Assembly (NCBI GenBank): GCA_040285825.1
Contig: JAUPSS010000004.1
Location: 3,851,658 to 3,915,657, forward strand
DNA: 64,000 nt
From: Eukaryota sp. TZLM1-RC
Lineage: Eukaryota > Metamonada: BaSk clade
Direction of reading: 5' to 3'
How positions within the stretch are numbered: the first letter of the stretch is position 1; every line of letters starts with the position of its first letter. The position numbers and the translations under genes are program-made. Shown here in pieces: positions 19,678 to 29,600 of this stretch. The notes under the pieces were generated by a model. It was not told the DNA's origin, made no database searches, and saw only the letters and a program-made list of their open reading frames with translations.

Positions 19678-20976
19678 ATGCGTTGTGAGGTCAGGAACCC
19701 AGTCTGAAGATAATTCGCAAATAGTGGAAGAACCAATAGTGGAAGCATCAGTAACTATCATTGGATCATTATTGCTAGAAACAACAGTTTCTAAATGAAT
19801 AGTGAAATTAGTAGCAACAAAAAATTGAGATTGGCAATCAACAACAACTACTTCATCAGAATAATAATTGAAAAATACAAAGCAGCATAAATAATAAAGA
19901 ATGGATAACAAATCGACTATACAGATACATATAGTCAAATCTTTCTTCACCGTAATCAACAACAAACAGTCAAAAACTGAATGACTAATGATTAGGCAGT
20001 CGTTTATGTATCTATAAACAAAGACTCTGCCTTCAAGATTCTTAAATTCAACATTAGTTAGTTTGAGGTCAGAATTAGTTAATTCAAAGTGACCATCGTT
20101 AGCAGTAGAATGACGAACAAGAACAGTTTCTAAATCAATAATAGAATCAGTAGTAACAATAGATTGAGATTGACAACCAACAGCATCTACATCATCAAAA
20201 TCAACAATAGACTTAACAAGGGTAATAAGAGGTTCATCATTAGCACATCCACTAATGACTTTTCCATCAGAATCAACTGGACCTAAAGTTTTGACATTGG
20301 TGAAATCCAAGGTTGAGTCATCAGCATTGATGAATGAACCTGAATAAGAAGAAAAATTGATGAGAACCAAATTAGTTAAAGTAGTTTCTGCACTAGAATT
20401 GAAATCAATTAATCTGAAAACAGATGAATCAAGTACTTTAGAATCAACCAAAGTTACTTTACTGAAGGAAGTATTCAAAAGAGCTTCAGATGGAGTATCA
20501 ATATTTAAAAGTTGTACACACAAACCTTCAACTTTAGAACCACTCTTTATATCAAAAGCTTTAACTTCAAGATTGTTTAATTGGACATCAGTTGCAGTGA
20601 AGTCACAATTGGTTAATTCAACATGTCTAGAAGCTTGTGAATGCACTACATCAACATTAATAAAGGTAACATCTGCATTGTTAATACCAACAAGAGTTTG
20701 GGATAAATGACCAGTAAGTGAGGAGTAATAATAATAATAAGTGAGGGTAGTGGGGTTGGGGTTGGGGGTAGTGGGGGTGGGGGTGCTATTTGTGTGCTCA
20801 ATCATGGATTGTAAATCTCCAAAATAGGCGTATTCAGTGGAATTGTGACGCTTGGGAAGGAGTCATCCATGGACATCAGTGGTATGGTAGATAATGTAAG
20901 GAACACTTCGGGCAAAAACTGCCGTGAGAAGTAGTCAAGACAAGAAGTTTCATGGAGAAAGAAAAACAGAAGCGGA

Positions 20977-23820
20977 ATGGTGTCATTAGTTGCTACAAAA
21001 TTCAACAAATTCACCACTATCCCTCATCAACTCACATCCATGACAGTAACTGTGAACTTCCAAGACATTCTCTGTAAAGCTGCCAAAAACCCCTTTGAAC
21101 CTCTCAACATCAGTCAATATGTCTCACCTTCGATCATGTTTTCGGATTCATCTCATAAAACCCCGTTTCTACCTTACGCTATCAAGGACATTCCTAAAAA
21201 CCATCTTCTCCTGATAGAGCGTGGTTTTTCAATAGTTTGGCCCGCCAAAAAGACCCCAGAAACTACTTGCTGTTCCCTCTGCTCTCTTCGCTCGGCCTTT
21301 GAATCAGAGATCTCCCTTCTCAATCATGTTCAGCGCAAAGCCTTATTCTCACGACTTTCAGCTCATGCCCTCCCCACTAACCCCTCTTCAGAAGATCTCC
21401 ATCAATTCGTCATTGAACACTGCTTTCCTCTCACTCATTCTCAGTACCATGTCCATGCTCGTTCCCGTCACTTGTTTAGGCACTCTCCTGACGAAGGGAG
21501 GGGGATCTTTATGCTTGCTTCAAATATCCCAGTCGCTTGTGTTCCTAATACCGCTTGTTTTACCATTGCTGATTGCTTATTTATCGTCACTACAACCAAA
21601 ATTAAATCTGGTTCGTTATTGTTACTTCCTGTTGATAGCAGGCCTGGTCTGGATTGCCTATCTCTTGGTACTAGTAAGTGTGGAAAGATGTCGAGTGGAG
21701 ATCAGGAAAAGCTTTATGATGTTTGTGCCAAGTGCAACTATGAAATTTCGTTATCAACAAAATCTTTATTCGAAGTTTGCTCACTCAGAGCTGGATTGTA
21801 TCAATCAATCACTGACCCAAAAATTTCATTTGATCAGACATATTCAAATTTTCAATCAGTTGCCAGTCAATTACCTCAGGGATTACCTTATTTGCAAATT
21901 GATGCCGCTCTGTGTAGATGCCTTCGATATATTGATTTAAACTTTCCAAAAGCCGTACGATCTCTTCAATTTGCTTACCAACTATCCAAAACTAACTTGG
22001 GTTTCTACAGAAGAAGAGACTTGTTCTTGAAATTGATAAGAATGGTTGCGATCGAGTATAGTAAAAAAGATTTACCTGAAATTAGTGATAAATGGACCTC
22101 TAGGCTTCTTAAATTGACAATCTTTCCCTTTAACCTCTCAGCTTTTTTTGATCTCTATCTCACCAATTATGTTGATCTTATTGAGTTACCTTCAATTTTG
22201 TCCATATTGGAAGATGAAGATTGCGATTCTTATGAAGACCCATTTGAAGACTCTGTCGCTATGAATAAACTAGCGGAATTAAACCAAAATTTAAAAAATT
22301 TAAAAACTCTGAAGGGTATTAAAAATATGACCCCTGTTCCTGAGGAAACCAAAGAAACTATCAACTGTGGATCTAATCAATCAGAATTGATTACCAATCA
22401 AATTTCTGATCCAGATAGTAAGAAATCAATCTTTTCTGATTTATGCAATAGATTTAAAATTCTTTTATTTCAACGTAGATTTGTGTCGTTGCTATCAGTT
22501 TTGGGCAGAATACCATTAGATCAATCAAATCCCGTGTTAAACTTTTTTTCTGCTATTTGTTATCAAGCTTGTGGTCAGTTTGAGACAAGTATTGAAATTT
22601 TCAACGCCTTGTCGAAAATTTCAAATGAATCTCCAATGAGCTCTACTATTAACCAAGTGATTAAAGAAGCAATGTATGGAAATTTTGATTTAGCTTCAAT
22701 ATTTGAAGAGTATTCTACTGATCCTTACTCTGGTTGCCTCCATTCAGAATATAGATCAAAATTGATCAAAGTCAACCAAAGTCCTCCAAATGGTCTGGGA
22801 ATTTCTGCTGTCGAAGACATCAAAGTTGGAGAGTTTCTATTGGTGGAAAGAGCTCTAATCACCCAGTTTCCAAACTCTGAAGATGACGTTTCCAATCAAA
22901 ATATTGATCCTTTGAGCTCTATTGCACGAAAAATTCAACATTTAGAGGATGAAATACCTGAAAATTTAAAAATTTCTCTGTTGAGTTCTCCATGTCGAGT
23001 TGGCTGGTCAAACATAGTCAAGAAGCTCAAAAAGGAAGCTCACAAAACACCATCATTAAATACCATCAAGAAGTCATTAGAATCGAACTTGTTTCCTCTC
23101 TCCCATCGGCAATTTTGTTTTCACCCCCCTCCAAAAGAAACTAGTCTTGGTGGGTTTGGGGTGTTTTTGACCGCATCACGTTTCTCGCACACGTGTGCTC
23201 CCAACGCTGTTTACTTTACTGTAGGCGACTTGATTTTCATTCGAGTAGTTAAACCAATCTCAAAGGGTGAGTCTGTTTCTATTAGAAGAATTGTTTCGGC
23301 TCCTAATGGGGAATTTTTCCCTTGCAGTTGCTGTGTTTGCAAAGCCGAAATTGAGTCAAACGATAACAAAGGTAACAGCTTTACATTATTGAAAAAAGTG
23401 ACAAAGTTACTTTTTTCCTCCCCTTTTTCTTCTTCATTCGATGCCATATTTGATAGGTTTAGGTCAACCTTAGACTCAATGCCTTCAAGATACCCCCCAC
23501 TATCAGCTGAAGCTTTTACCAGAGCTGCTCAGTTTAAGGTTTCGCAATTTGAGTTTGAGGCCGCCAGAGATTACTTGGATATTGCCTTTCAAGATTTGTT
23601 ACTACCAGAATCCAGTGGAGTTGATGTTCTTCCTTTTATAGAAGTTTGTGTCTCCCTTATAGATTACTATTTGGATTGTGGTAATATTCAAGAAATTTCT
23701 GAAATGGAACGAAGAATTAAAAAATTAGTAATTTTGATTGGAATTGATGGCAATGATGATGCCCTCTGCGGAAAATTAGTTAAACAAATGAGAATTAAGA
23801 AGCAAAGTGACGTTTGGTAG
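20977..23820 (+). CDS. SMYD/SET-domain-like protein with duplicated domain
   Basis: The 947-codon ORF has two related halves. In each, a KI.. N-terminal 'ISAV.DI..GE.LLVERA' type SET start is followed by a cysteine cluster and a core. The second half (about residues 605-800) reads GLGISAVEDIKVGEFLLVER, then SRFSHTCAPNAVYFTVGD and IRVVKPISKGESVSI, then PCSCCVCK, a good match to the SET core (SR.NHSC.PN ... r.I..GEE) plus post-SET cysteines of SMYD-type lysine methyltransferases. The first half (about 45-230) keeps KDIPKNHLLLIERGFSIVWP, CCSLCSLR and a decayed IPVACVPNTACF. Both lack the tyrosine that normally follows GEE, so activity is uncertain. Downstream helices look TPR-like. ATG at 20977 or 21040 could start it. 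It is divergent to the polyprotein. Confidence 0.65.
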   Translation: MVSLVATKFNKFTTIPHQLTSMTVTVNFQDILCKAAKNPFEPLNISQYVSPSIMFSDSSHKTPFLPYAIKDIPKNHLLLIERGFSIVWPAKKTPETTCCSLCSLRSAFESEISLLNHVQRKALFSRLSAHALPTNPSSEDLHQFVIEHCFPLTHSQYHVHARSRHLFRHSPDEGRGIFMLASNIPVACVPNTACFTIADCLFIVTTTKIKSGSLLLLPVDSRPGLDCLSLGTSKCGKMSSGDQEKLYDVCAKCNYEISLSTKSLFEVCSLRAGLYQSITDPKISFDQTYSNFQSVASQLPQGLPYLQIDAALCRCLRYIDLNFPKAVRSLQFAYQLSKTNLGFYRRRDLFLKLIRMVAIEYSKKDLPEISDKWTSRLLKLTIFPFNLSAFFDLYLTNYVDLIELPSILSILEDEDCDSYEDPFEDSVAMNKLAELNQNLKNLKTLKGIKNMTPVPEETKETINCGSNQSELITNQISDPDSKKSIFSDLCNRFKILLFQRRFVSLLSVLGRIPLDQSNPVLNFFSAICYQACGQFETSIEIFNALSKISNESPMSSTINQVIKEAMYGNFDLASIFEEYSTDPYSGCLHSEYRSKLIKVNQSPPNGLGISAVEDIKVGEFLLVERALITQFPNSEDDVSNQNIDPLSSIARKIQHLEDEIPENLKISLLSSPCRVGWSNIVKKLKKEAHKTPSLNTIKKSLESNLFPLSHRQFCFHPPPKETSLGGFGVFLTASRFSHTCAPNAVYFTVGDLIFIRVVKPISKGESVSIRRIVSAPNGEFFPCSCCVCKAEIESNDNKGNSFTLLKKVTKLLFSSPFSSSFDAIFDRFRSTLDSMPSRYPPLSAEAFTRAAQFKVSQFEFEAARDYLDIAFQDLLLPESSGVDVLPFIEVCVSLIDYYLDCGNIQEISEMERRIKKLVILIGIDGNDDALCGKLVKQMRIKKQSDVW

Positions 23821-24655
23821 TGTTCAATAAATATTTAATAATTGTTCTTTTTTCATCTTTTTTGTCTTTTCTACTGGTTATTTTCTTTTTTTTGCATTCT
23901 TTTTTAGTTTAAGTTTGGGTTTTCCACCCTAACTATCCGGGTTTTACGAATATCTTGACAGCTTTAAGTAAGCAACATGAGCAAACATTGTTGATGTGGA
24001 GTTACAACAAGTGTACCAAGCAAGGAATGGGTTCTTACTCTTTAAAGCAAAACATAGTTCTTTTCTTACCCAGGAAAACTATCATAAACTGTAGCAAGTT
24101 GAGTCTCACTCATTTCTTCAACTTTCTCAGGGTTCATGGCTGTAATGTAGATGTAGTATATTTGATAACTTTAAATTTAGTCACCAGGATTGAGAGTTGC
24201 AAATGGTGAAATTAGTTTGGTGTATTAATGGTTTGGGTCAATGGAAGCAATAACATTTTCTCTTTTTAATAAATTGAGTTCATTTTCACTTAAATATAAT
24301 TTACAATACTGTTTTTCTTTCTTTTTCTGTTTGCTTGTCTTGACCCTTTTTCATATAATCCCTTTGTGTTGAATCAATACCCCCATAAGGCTTAACCATA
24401 GTCCCAATGATTGAATCAAACAAATGTACAATTGATATCTATGATCCCGAACCAACATTCATGTTCAGGATCTTTTTCCAAGTTTTAAGCTTTTTTAACG
24501 ACCTCATCATCGCTTTCCATTTAACCCGTGACCAATTGAAGAAATTTGACAAATTAGACTTTTCATTCTTTCATTTTTAGTTACAATTTTGCATATTTTT
24601 TTGGCCCGTGGCTATTATAATTGGTTTTAAATTAGTCTAGTTTGAGTTTGAACTT
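23821..24655. other. 3' flank of the SET-like gene, no gene seen
   Basis: T-rich tracts follow the TAG stop. The short ORF 23955-24209 (+) has no recognisable motif. Confidence 0.5.
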
Positions 24656-24868
24656 CCACACTAAACAAAATAAAATCATAACTAATGGGACGAAATTCAA
24701 TGAACCAAGTTTTCCCCTACAAAATCTTGATCTGCTTGCTGTCTAGCTAAAGCTCCTCTAATTGGATTGAAAAACCGAGGTAATCTCTTAATAATGGTAA
24801 ATTGAATTTGAGAGCGCCATAACCAGATATCAAATCTTTTTATTGTTTTTCCTTGAACCATTTTTTTA
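24656..24868 (-). mobile_element. LINE-A copy 5, 3'-end fragment
   Basis: About 210 bp matching the 3' terminus of family A on the minus strand (TAACTAATGGGACGA, then ACAAAATCTTGATCTGCTTG), ending abruptly at about 24868 after the AACCATTTTTT tract. It is a strongly 5'-truncated insertion. Confidence 0.75.
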
Positions 24869-25049
24869 GGTTACAATACAATGTGTTATTAATGGTTTAA
24901 TCATTGATTTTTCTTGTTGTATTGACGAACTTCTGTTTCTCTTCATAATGCTTGAGTCAATAAAGTTCTAGTGCACAACAATAGTTTAACTTGAAGTTCA
25001 TCAATTTTCTTTACATTTTGAAGAATTTGACAAGTTTTTGTTATAGAAA

Positions 25050-25108
25050 CAATAATTGAGTTTTAGACATTGGAAATTTGATAAATGTGCCAAGAAGCCA
25101 ACATAAAT
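25050..25108. repeat. 59-bp dispersed repeat (second copy at 57527-57588)
   Basis: The sequence from CAATAATTGAGTTTTAGAC to CCAAGAAGCCAACATAAA is repeated nearly exactly at about 57527-57588. It is a fragment of a separate repeat family into which LINE-A copy 4 inserted. Confidence 0.8.
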
Positions 25109-25832
25109 AAAATTTATTGAATTTGCACACTTGATTAAATTAAATCATAACTAATGGGACGACTATCATTAAACCAAGATTTCCTCTACAAAATCTTGAT
25201 TTGCTTGCTGTCTAGCTAAAGCTTCTCTAATTCAATTGAAAAACCGCGGTAATCTATTAATAATGGCAAATTGAATCCGTGAACGCCATAAAAAAATATC
25301 AAATCTTTTCATTGTTTTTTCTTTCACCATTTTTTGGAAGTCATCCAAAAAAGTTTCTGCTTCAACTGATAATCTTCCATTTATCGAAAATGGGAAAGCA
25401 ATAAAAACCAGCTGTGTATTTCTATCGACATTTGCATCTTCAATTTCTTTATCATATTTTCTATGTTTTTCTTTTGCTTTAAAATCCAGAGCAGCCACAG
25501 GATTAAGTTTTCTTCTGTGAACCAAAGTATCGTTTGCAACATTACATGAGACAAAGTCAACAATAGCTTCAGAATTTTCAATCCAATCACAGTATACATC
25601 ACCTCTATCATCAGAACCAAAATTATTCAGAGAAAGTGTTTCCTTCAGCAGGGGCTCTTTGATACACGATATCCTTGCAGTTTGTGCCATATTGAAAACA
25701 GTGTCTCTAACAGCATCATGTAATGAAGAACGATAAGTTATCAATTTAGAGCAATTTAGAGCATGGCGCAAAGTGAGTTGAGGTGAATTCGAACAAATAC
25801 ATTTTTCTTTTGATAATAATTGGTTAATGGGG
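25109..25832 (-). mobile_element. LINE-A copy 4, 5'-truncated, endonuclease region intact
   Basis: The minus-strand ORF 25771-25232 (179 residues) covers knuckle end, HDAVRD, GSDDRGDVYCDWIENSEAI, FPFSINGRLSVEAETFLDD, and FFN before a stop that replaces the RIREALARQQ continuation. It is nearly identical to copy 3, so recent. The 5' break at 25832 and the 3' end are flanked by a possible ACATAA target duplication (25102-25107 and about 25832-25838). Confidence 0.8.
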
Positions 25833-26616
25833 ACATAACCAATCTATATATCTATATATTGTTATAGATGAATTCATTGATTAGTACCTCAAATAATTGA
25901 AGCTTACCATTATGTTACAGCATTTCTCAAGGTTGATCAATAGACCCTGTGCTCAATATCTTTAGTACTTGTAAAGTGCCTTTTTCATACAGTTAAACGT
26001 TTATAGAATTTGCGACAAACTACATCATCTTCTTCCCCAATAATTTAAAATATTCAACAAAGAATACAGTTTAAACAAAGTAATGATTGAAGTGAACGTA
26101 TGTATCGAAAAGATTGCTAATATTCTTCTGAAACACATTTTAAAATTGTCCTTATTAACCATTAACTGAGTGGTATTATTTTCAACACTGTTTTTTAAAG
26201 CATACATCCTTTCCTAATTAATTGAATTATGTCATCAATGTATTTTTTCTTTTGAATTTGTTGTACTTCTTTTGGCGAAATCAGAGGAAATATTTGGTCA
26301 GTTAGCTTCAAGTGAAAGAACTTCCAACATGGAAAGGGTTCATTCTCAATTTTTTGGCCAACTGAGTCTAAAAATTCATCAGAAATTGGAACTTTGTTTG
26401 ATTGAAATTAGATTTGAATGTGGTCTTGTAGGCAACTTTGTAAATGATTATATTACAGAAAAAGGTTTACCATTGATAAATCAGGATCTGGTACTCATGT
26501 AAGGAGGTAATTAGTACTTTTGTAAATGAAGCTACTGAGGCTTTTTGACCATAATGCAGAAGCTTCAAACAGAAAAAGAAACAAAAAAATCTTTATAAAC
26601 TGTACAATAATTACAA
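25833..26616. other. Spacer 3' of the LRR gene
   Basis: Short ORFs at 26025-26207 (-) and 26272-26502 (+, 76 codons) have no known motif. The last 100 bp is the 3' flank of the LRR gene. Confidence 0.5.
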
Positions 26617-29600
26617 TCAACTGACAATGATCTCTTCTTCCTCACTTTCATCTTCTTGTGTATTGGGTCTTTCCTTCAAGGCTACTCCTGCTGCCGAAAA
26701 TCCAGTATTGACAGCTGTCTGAGTATTAAAGGAAGAACCATCAGTTCCAGATTGCCTTGCCATTTCCCAAGCCAAGCGTAATTTTCTTATTGATAAAAAG
26801 GATCTGATTGGTCCAATGGCAACAATAATGAGCATTATAAAAGCATTAATTAGATGGACAGCAACTAAAAAAGGTTCAATAAGAGACGAAAAATTAGGCA
26901 TTTTCATTAAGGTGAACCCAGAGATTGCTGTAACAGTAATAGAGAACCTGCTGAAAACATCCATAAACACCTCATAACCATCAGAAAGAGGTTTTGTTAC
27001 CCAACTGAGCACAAAAACTAAGCCAACAATGATGGAAGAAATCAAAAACGACAATTCTCCCAAGTTGATGACCATAAACACAGACAAAAACAATAAGGAC
27101 CCCTTTTCAATCATGTGAATAACCTTCCAATACCGCAGTGGTCTTCTATAGGCAGCAAAAAGATAGCTTTGGGCAGTGGAAAATTCTTGACATGCTGATG
27201 AATATTTTTTTCTTATTTCCTTTTTCAAACGTTTAATTTCATCTTGAAAACCTGGTGGTGTATCTCTTTTTAATTGGTCAATTCTGTCAAGCAATTCTTT
27301 TCTTTTTGCTTTCAAATTATAATTTCTATCAATAAGGGCAACACCTTTTCTTATTAAAAAGAAAAAGAAAATGGGAATAGAAAACATAAACAATGCTCCC
27401 ATTACAGCATTAATCAACTGAAAAGTCGTAAAGTCTTGGAAAGTCTCCCCACATTTTTGAGCGGGTAACGTGGCAATCACCAGTTCACCATCGATTTCCT
27501 TACATATAAAAGTTGATAATATAGTTCTTGAAACCGGCATAAAAAGAATTGTCAGAGAAAAAAGACAAATTCTTCTTTTTGTTTTGATAAAATTAAACCA
27601 ATAAGCTGAATTCTTTTGGTTACTTCTGAAAGATTTTGCAAGTTTAAAATACAAAAGAAACACCACACTCCATAAAACAAACGTAGCAACCAAAAAGCCC
27701 ATAGAGTCCCCACTGGGCCAATTACCTGAGATAATCAATGAGATTGACCCGAAATCGACAAGCAACACCGATGATAAGATGAACAACAGAATACCAACAA
27801 AGTATATATTCAGAGTTAGCCTTTTGTGTCGTTTCCAGTAGAGAACATAACGTAACTTCCATTTGTTGTAATTAAAATCATAAAAATATAAAACGGTAAA
27901 TATCAATGGTAGCATAATGAAAGTGCCATACTTGATATAATCAAAGTAATCAAAATCAAGACGTAGCCAATCAAAACTGATTGAGAAAGGAATAGTAAGA
28001 TACTCATACCAAATAATGAATTGAGGCCACTCAATATTAATGTTAAATGCAAACAGCAAGCCCAAAATCTGGAAGAAACCAGTAATAATTTCCAGTTTAG
28101 TCAAAAAAGAACCCAAAGTCATGAAAAAGGGAGTTTTGAGGGCATTTGTGTAGGCTACAGATATTAAACCTGAAAACCTTTCAAAATTGACGTCAACATT
28201 GACTTCTTCAGAATTTTGATCTTCATGATTATCATCATCGATTGAATTTGATTGATCATCATCAGACTGATTTCCTTCATTTTCTGATGGATTTTGACCT
28301 CCATTGCCTCGATGACTATTATTTCCGTCTTGGTGATGGTCATTCCCATTGTTTCCTTCATTTTCTGATTGATTTTGACCTCCATTGCCTCGATGACTAT
28401 TATTTCCGTCTTGGTGATGGTCATTCCCATTGTTTCCTTCATTTTCTGATTGATTTTGACCTCCATTGCCTCGATGACTATTATTTCCGTCTTGGTGATG
28501 GTCATTCCCATTGTTTCCTTCATTTTCTGATTGATTTTGACCTCCATTGCCTCGATGACTATTATTTCCGTCTTGGTGATGGTCATTCCCATTGTTTCCT
28601 TGATTTTCTGATGGATTTTGACTCATTGGTTGAGCCGATGTACTTGACTTTACTGGCATTGCTGTATTAACCTGTTTGCTGACAACACGTGATTGACCAC
28701 TTTCCATTTTGGTAGAGCCAATAGCTCCAGGTCCTGCAGCGGGCTTCTTTTTTCCTTTTTCCTCACGAAGTTCCAAAGTATCTGAAGAGATTTGATCTGT
28801 TTGACTAACCTTACAAACAACAGGATTCAATAGCTCTTCACTTGGACGTTGCAAGAAATCTAAACCAGAGGAGCGAACCATTTTTTCGCAAATTGAATGA
28901 GCATTGCTTCGTTCTTCCAAAGTAATTTCTGTAGAATTTAAAATTTTCAGAGAAGGGATAAGAAAAATGGCCATGAATCTAATATTTGAAATTTTCTTGA
29001 AAGCAGGGACATCAATTGACAAATTCTCAACTGGAAGGTAAGCCAAGCACCTTAAAATTGCTACAAAATGCTGTTCAGAAAAACTACTTCCAAAAGGTTT
29101 CAAATCAATATTATAAAGTCTATTAGGTGAGAAGTTACCGAATTCCAAAAGAAAATTAAACGCATTCAACTGATAAGGATTAAGACCAAAAACATTGGGA
29201 ATGTTCTCTAAACTATGCAAACCTCTCAGTTTGGAACACACCAGTTCAAAATAAGTTTCAATTTCATCAGTTGATTTATCAACAGTACTTTTGAGAAGAT
29301 ACAAATACTTGAGGTTGGCGCAATAAGATAAAGCGTCAATTAATAGTGGCAAATCTTTAAATTTATTATCGCAAAGATTTAAATGCACCAAGGAAGGAAA
29401 ACTGGAAATTTCATTTAAATTTTGTGAAAACTCTGTCAAATCGTTATGGGAGAGATCAATAGAGATCAAATGTGAATATTTGGACAATGATTTGATTGAA
29501 GACAGACCACAATGGTTTAATTTGATGGTATTATTTCCGGAAAGTACACCTTGTCTATGTGCTACTAGGTCAATTTTGAAAGAATCAGCGGCTTTGTTTG

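Larger units (their letters stand above)
18306..20805 (-). pseudogene. Polyprotein N-terminal half: repeat domain - 2A - Ulp1 protease - 2A - basic linker
   Basis: ORF 20805-19288 (505 codons) begins with a Thr/Pro-rich start and about 250 residues of β-strand-like imperfect repeats (HVELTNCDFTATDVQLNNLE, DAVGCQSQSIVTTDSIIDLE, VVDCQSQFFVATNFTIHLE). It carries a first 2A motif at 19651-19677, then the start of a C48/Ulp1 protease with catalytic NHWIVLVIDV. A T-run frameshift near 19315-19325 moves to ORF 19334-18306, which supplies AIDSM (catalytic Asp), VPRVQSVNDCGIF (oxyanion Gln and catalytic Cys), a second 2A at 18957-18983, a Ser/Lys-rich basic linker, and ExoI. The protease segment between the 2A sites is about 230 residues, a normal size. 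The ORF starts at an ATG 171 bp from the divergent SET-like gene. Confidence 0.75.

Noticed and set aside
15320-20900. Terminal inverted repeats or target duplication bounding the Exo-Fanzor A element
   Set aside because: I looked at both flanks and found no convincing pair; the LINE fragment at 15057-15340 obscures the left end.
28164-28670. 142-residue repeat ORFs on both strands within the LRR gene, or a CRISPR-like array
   Set aside because: The 81-bp repeats are in frame with the 2036-residue LRR ORF, have no unique spacers, and the other frames are shadows.
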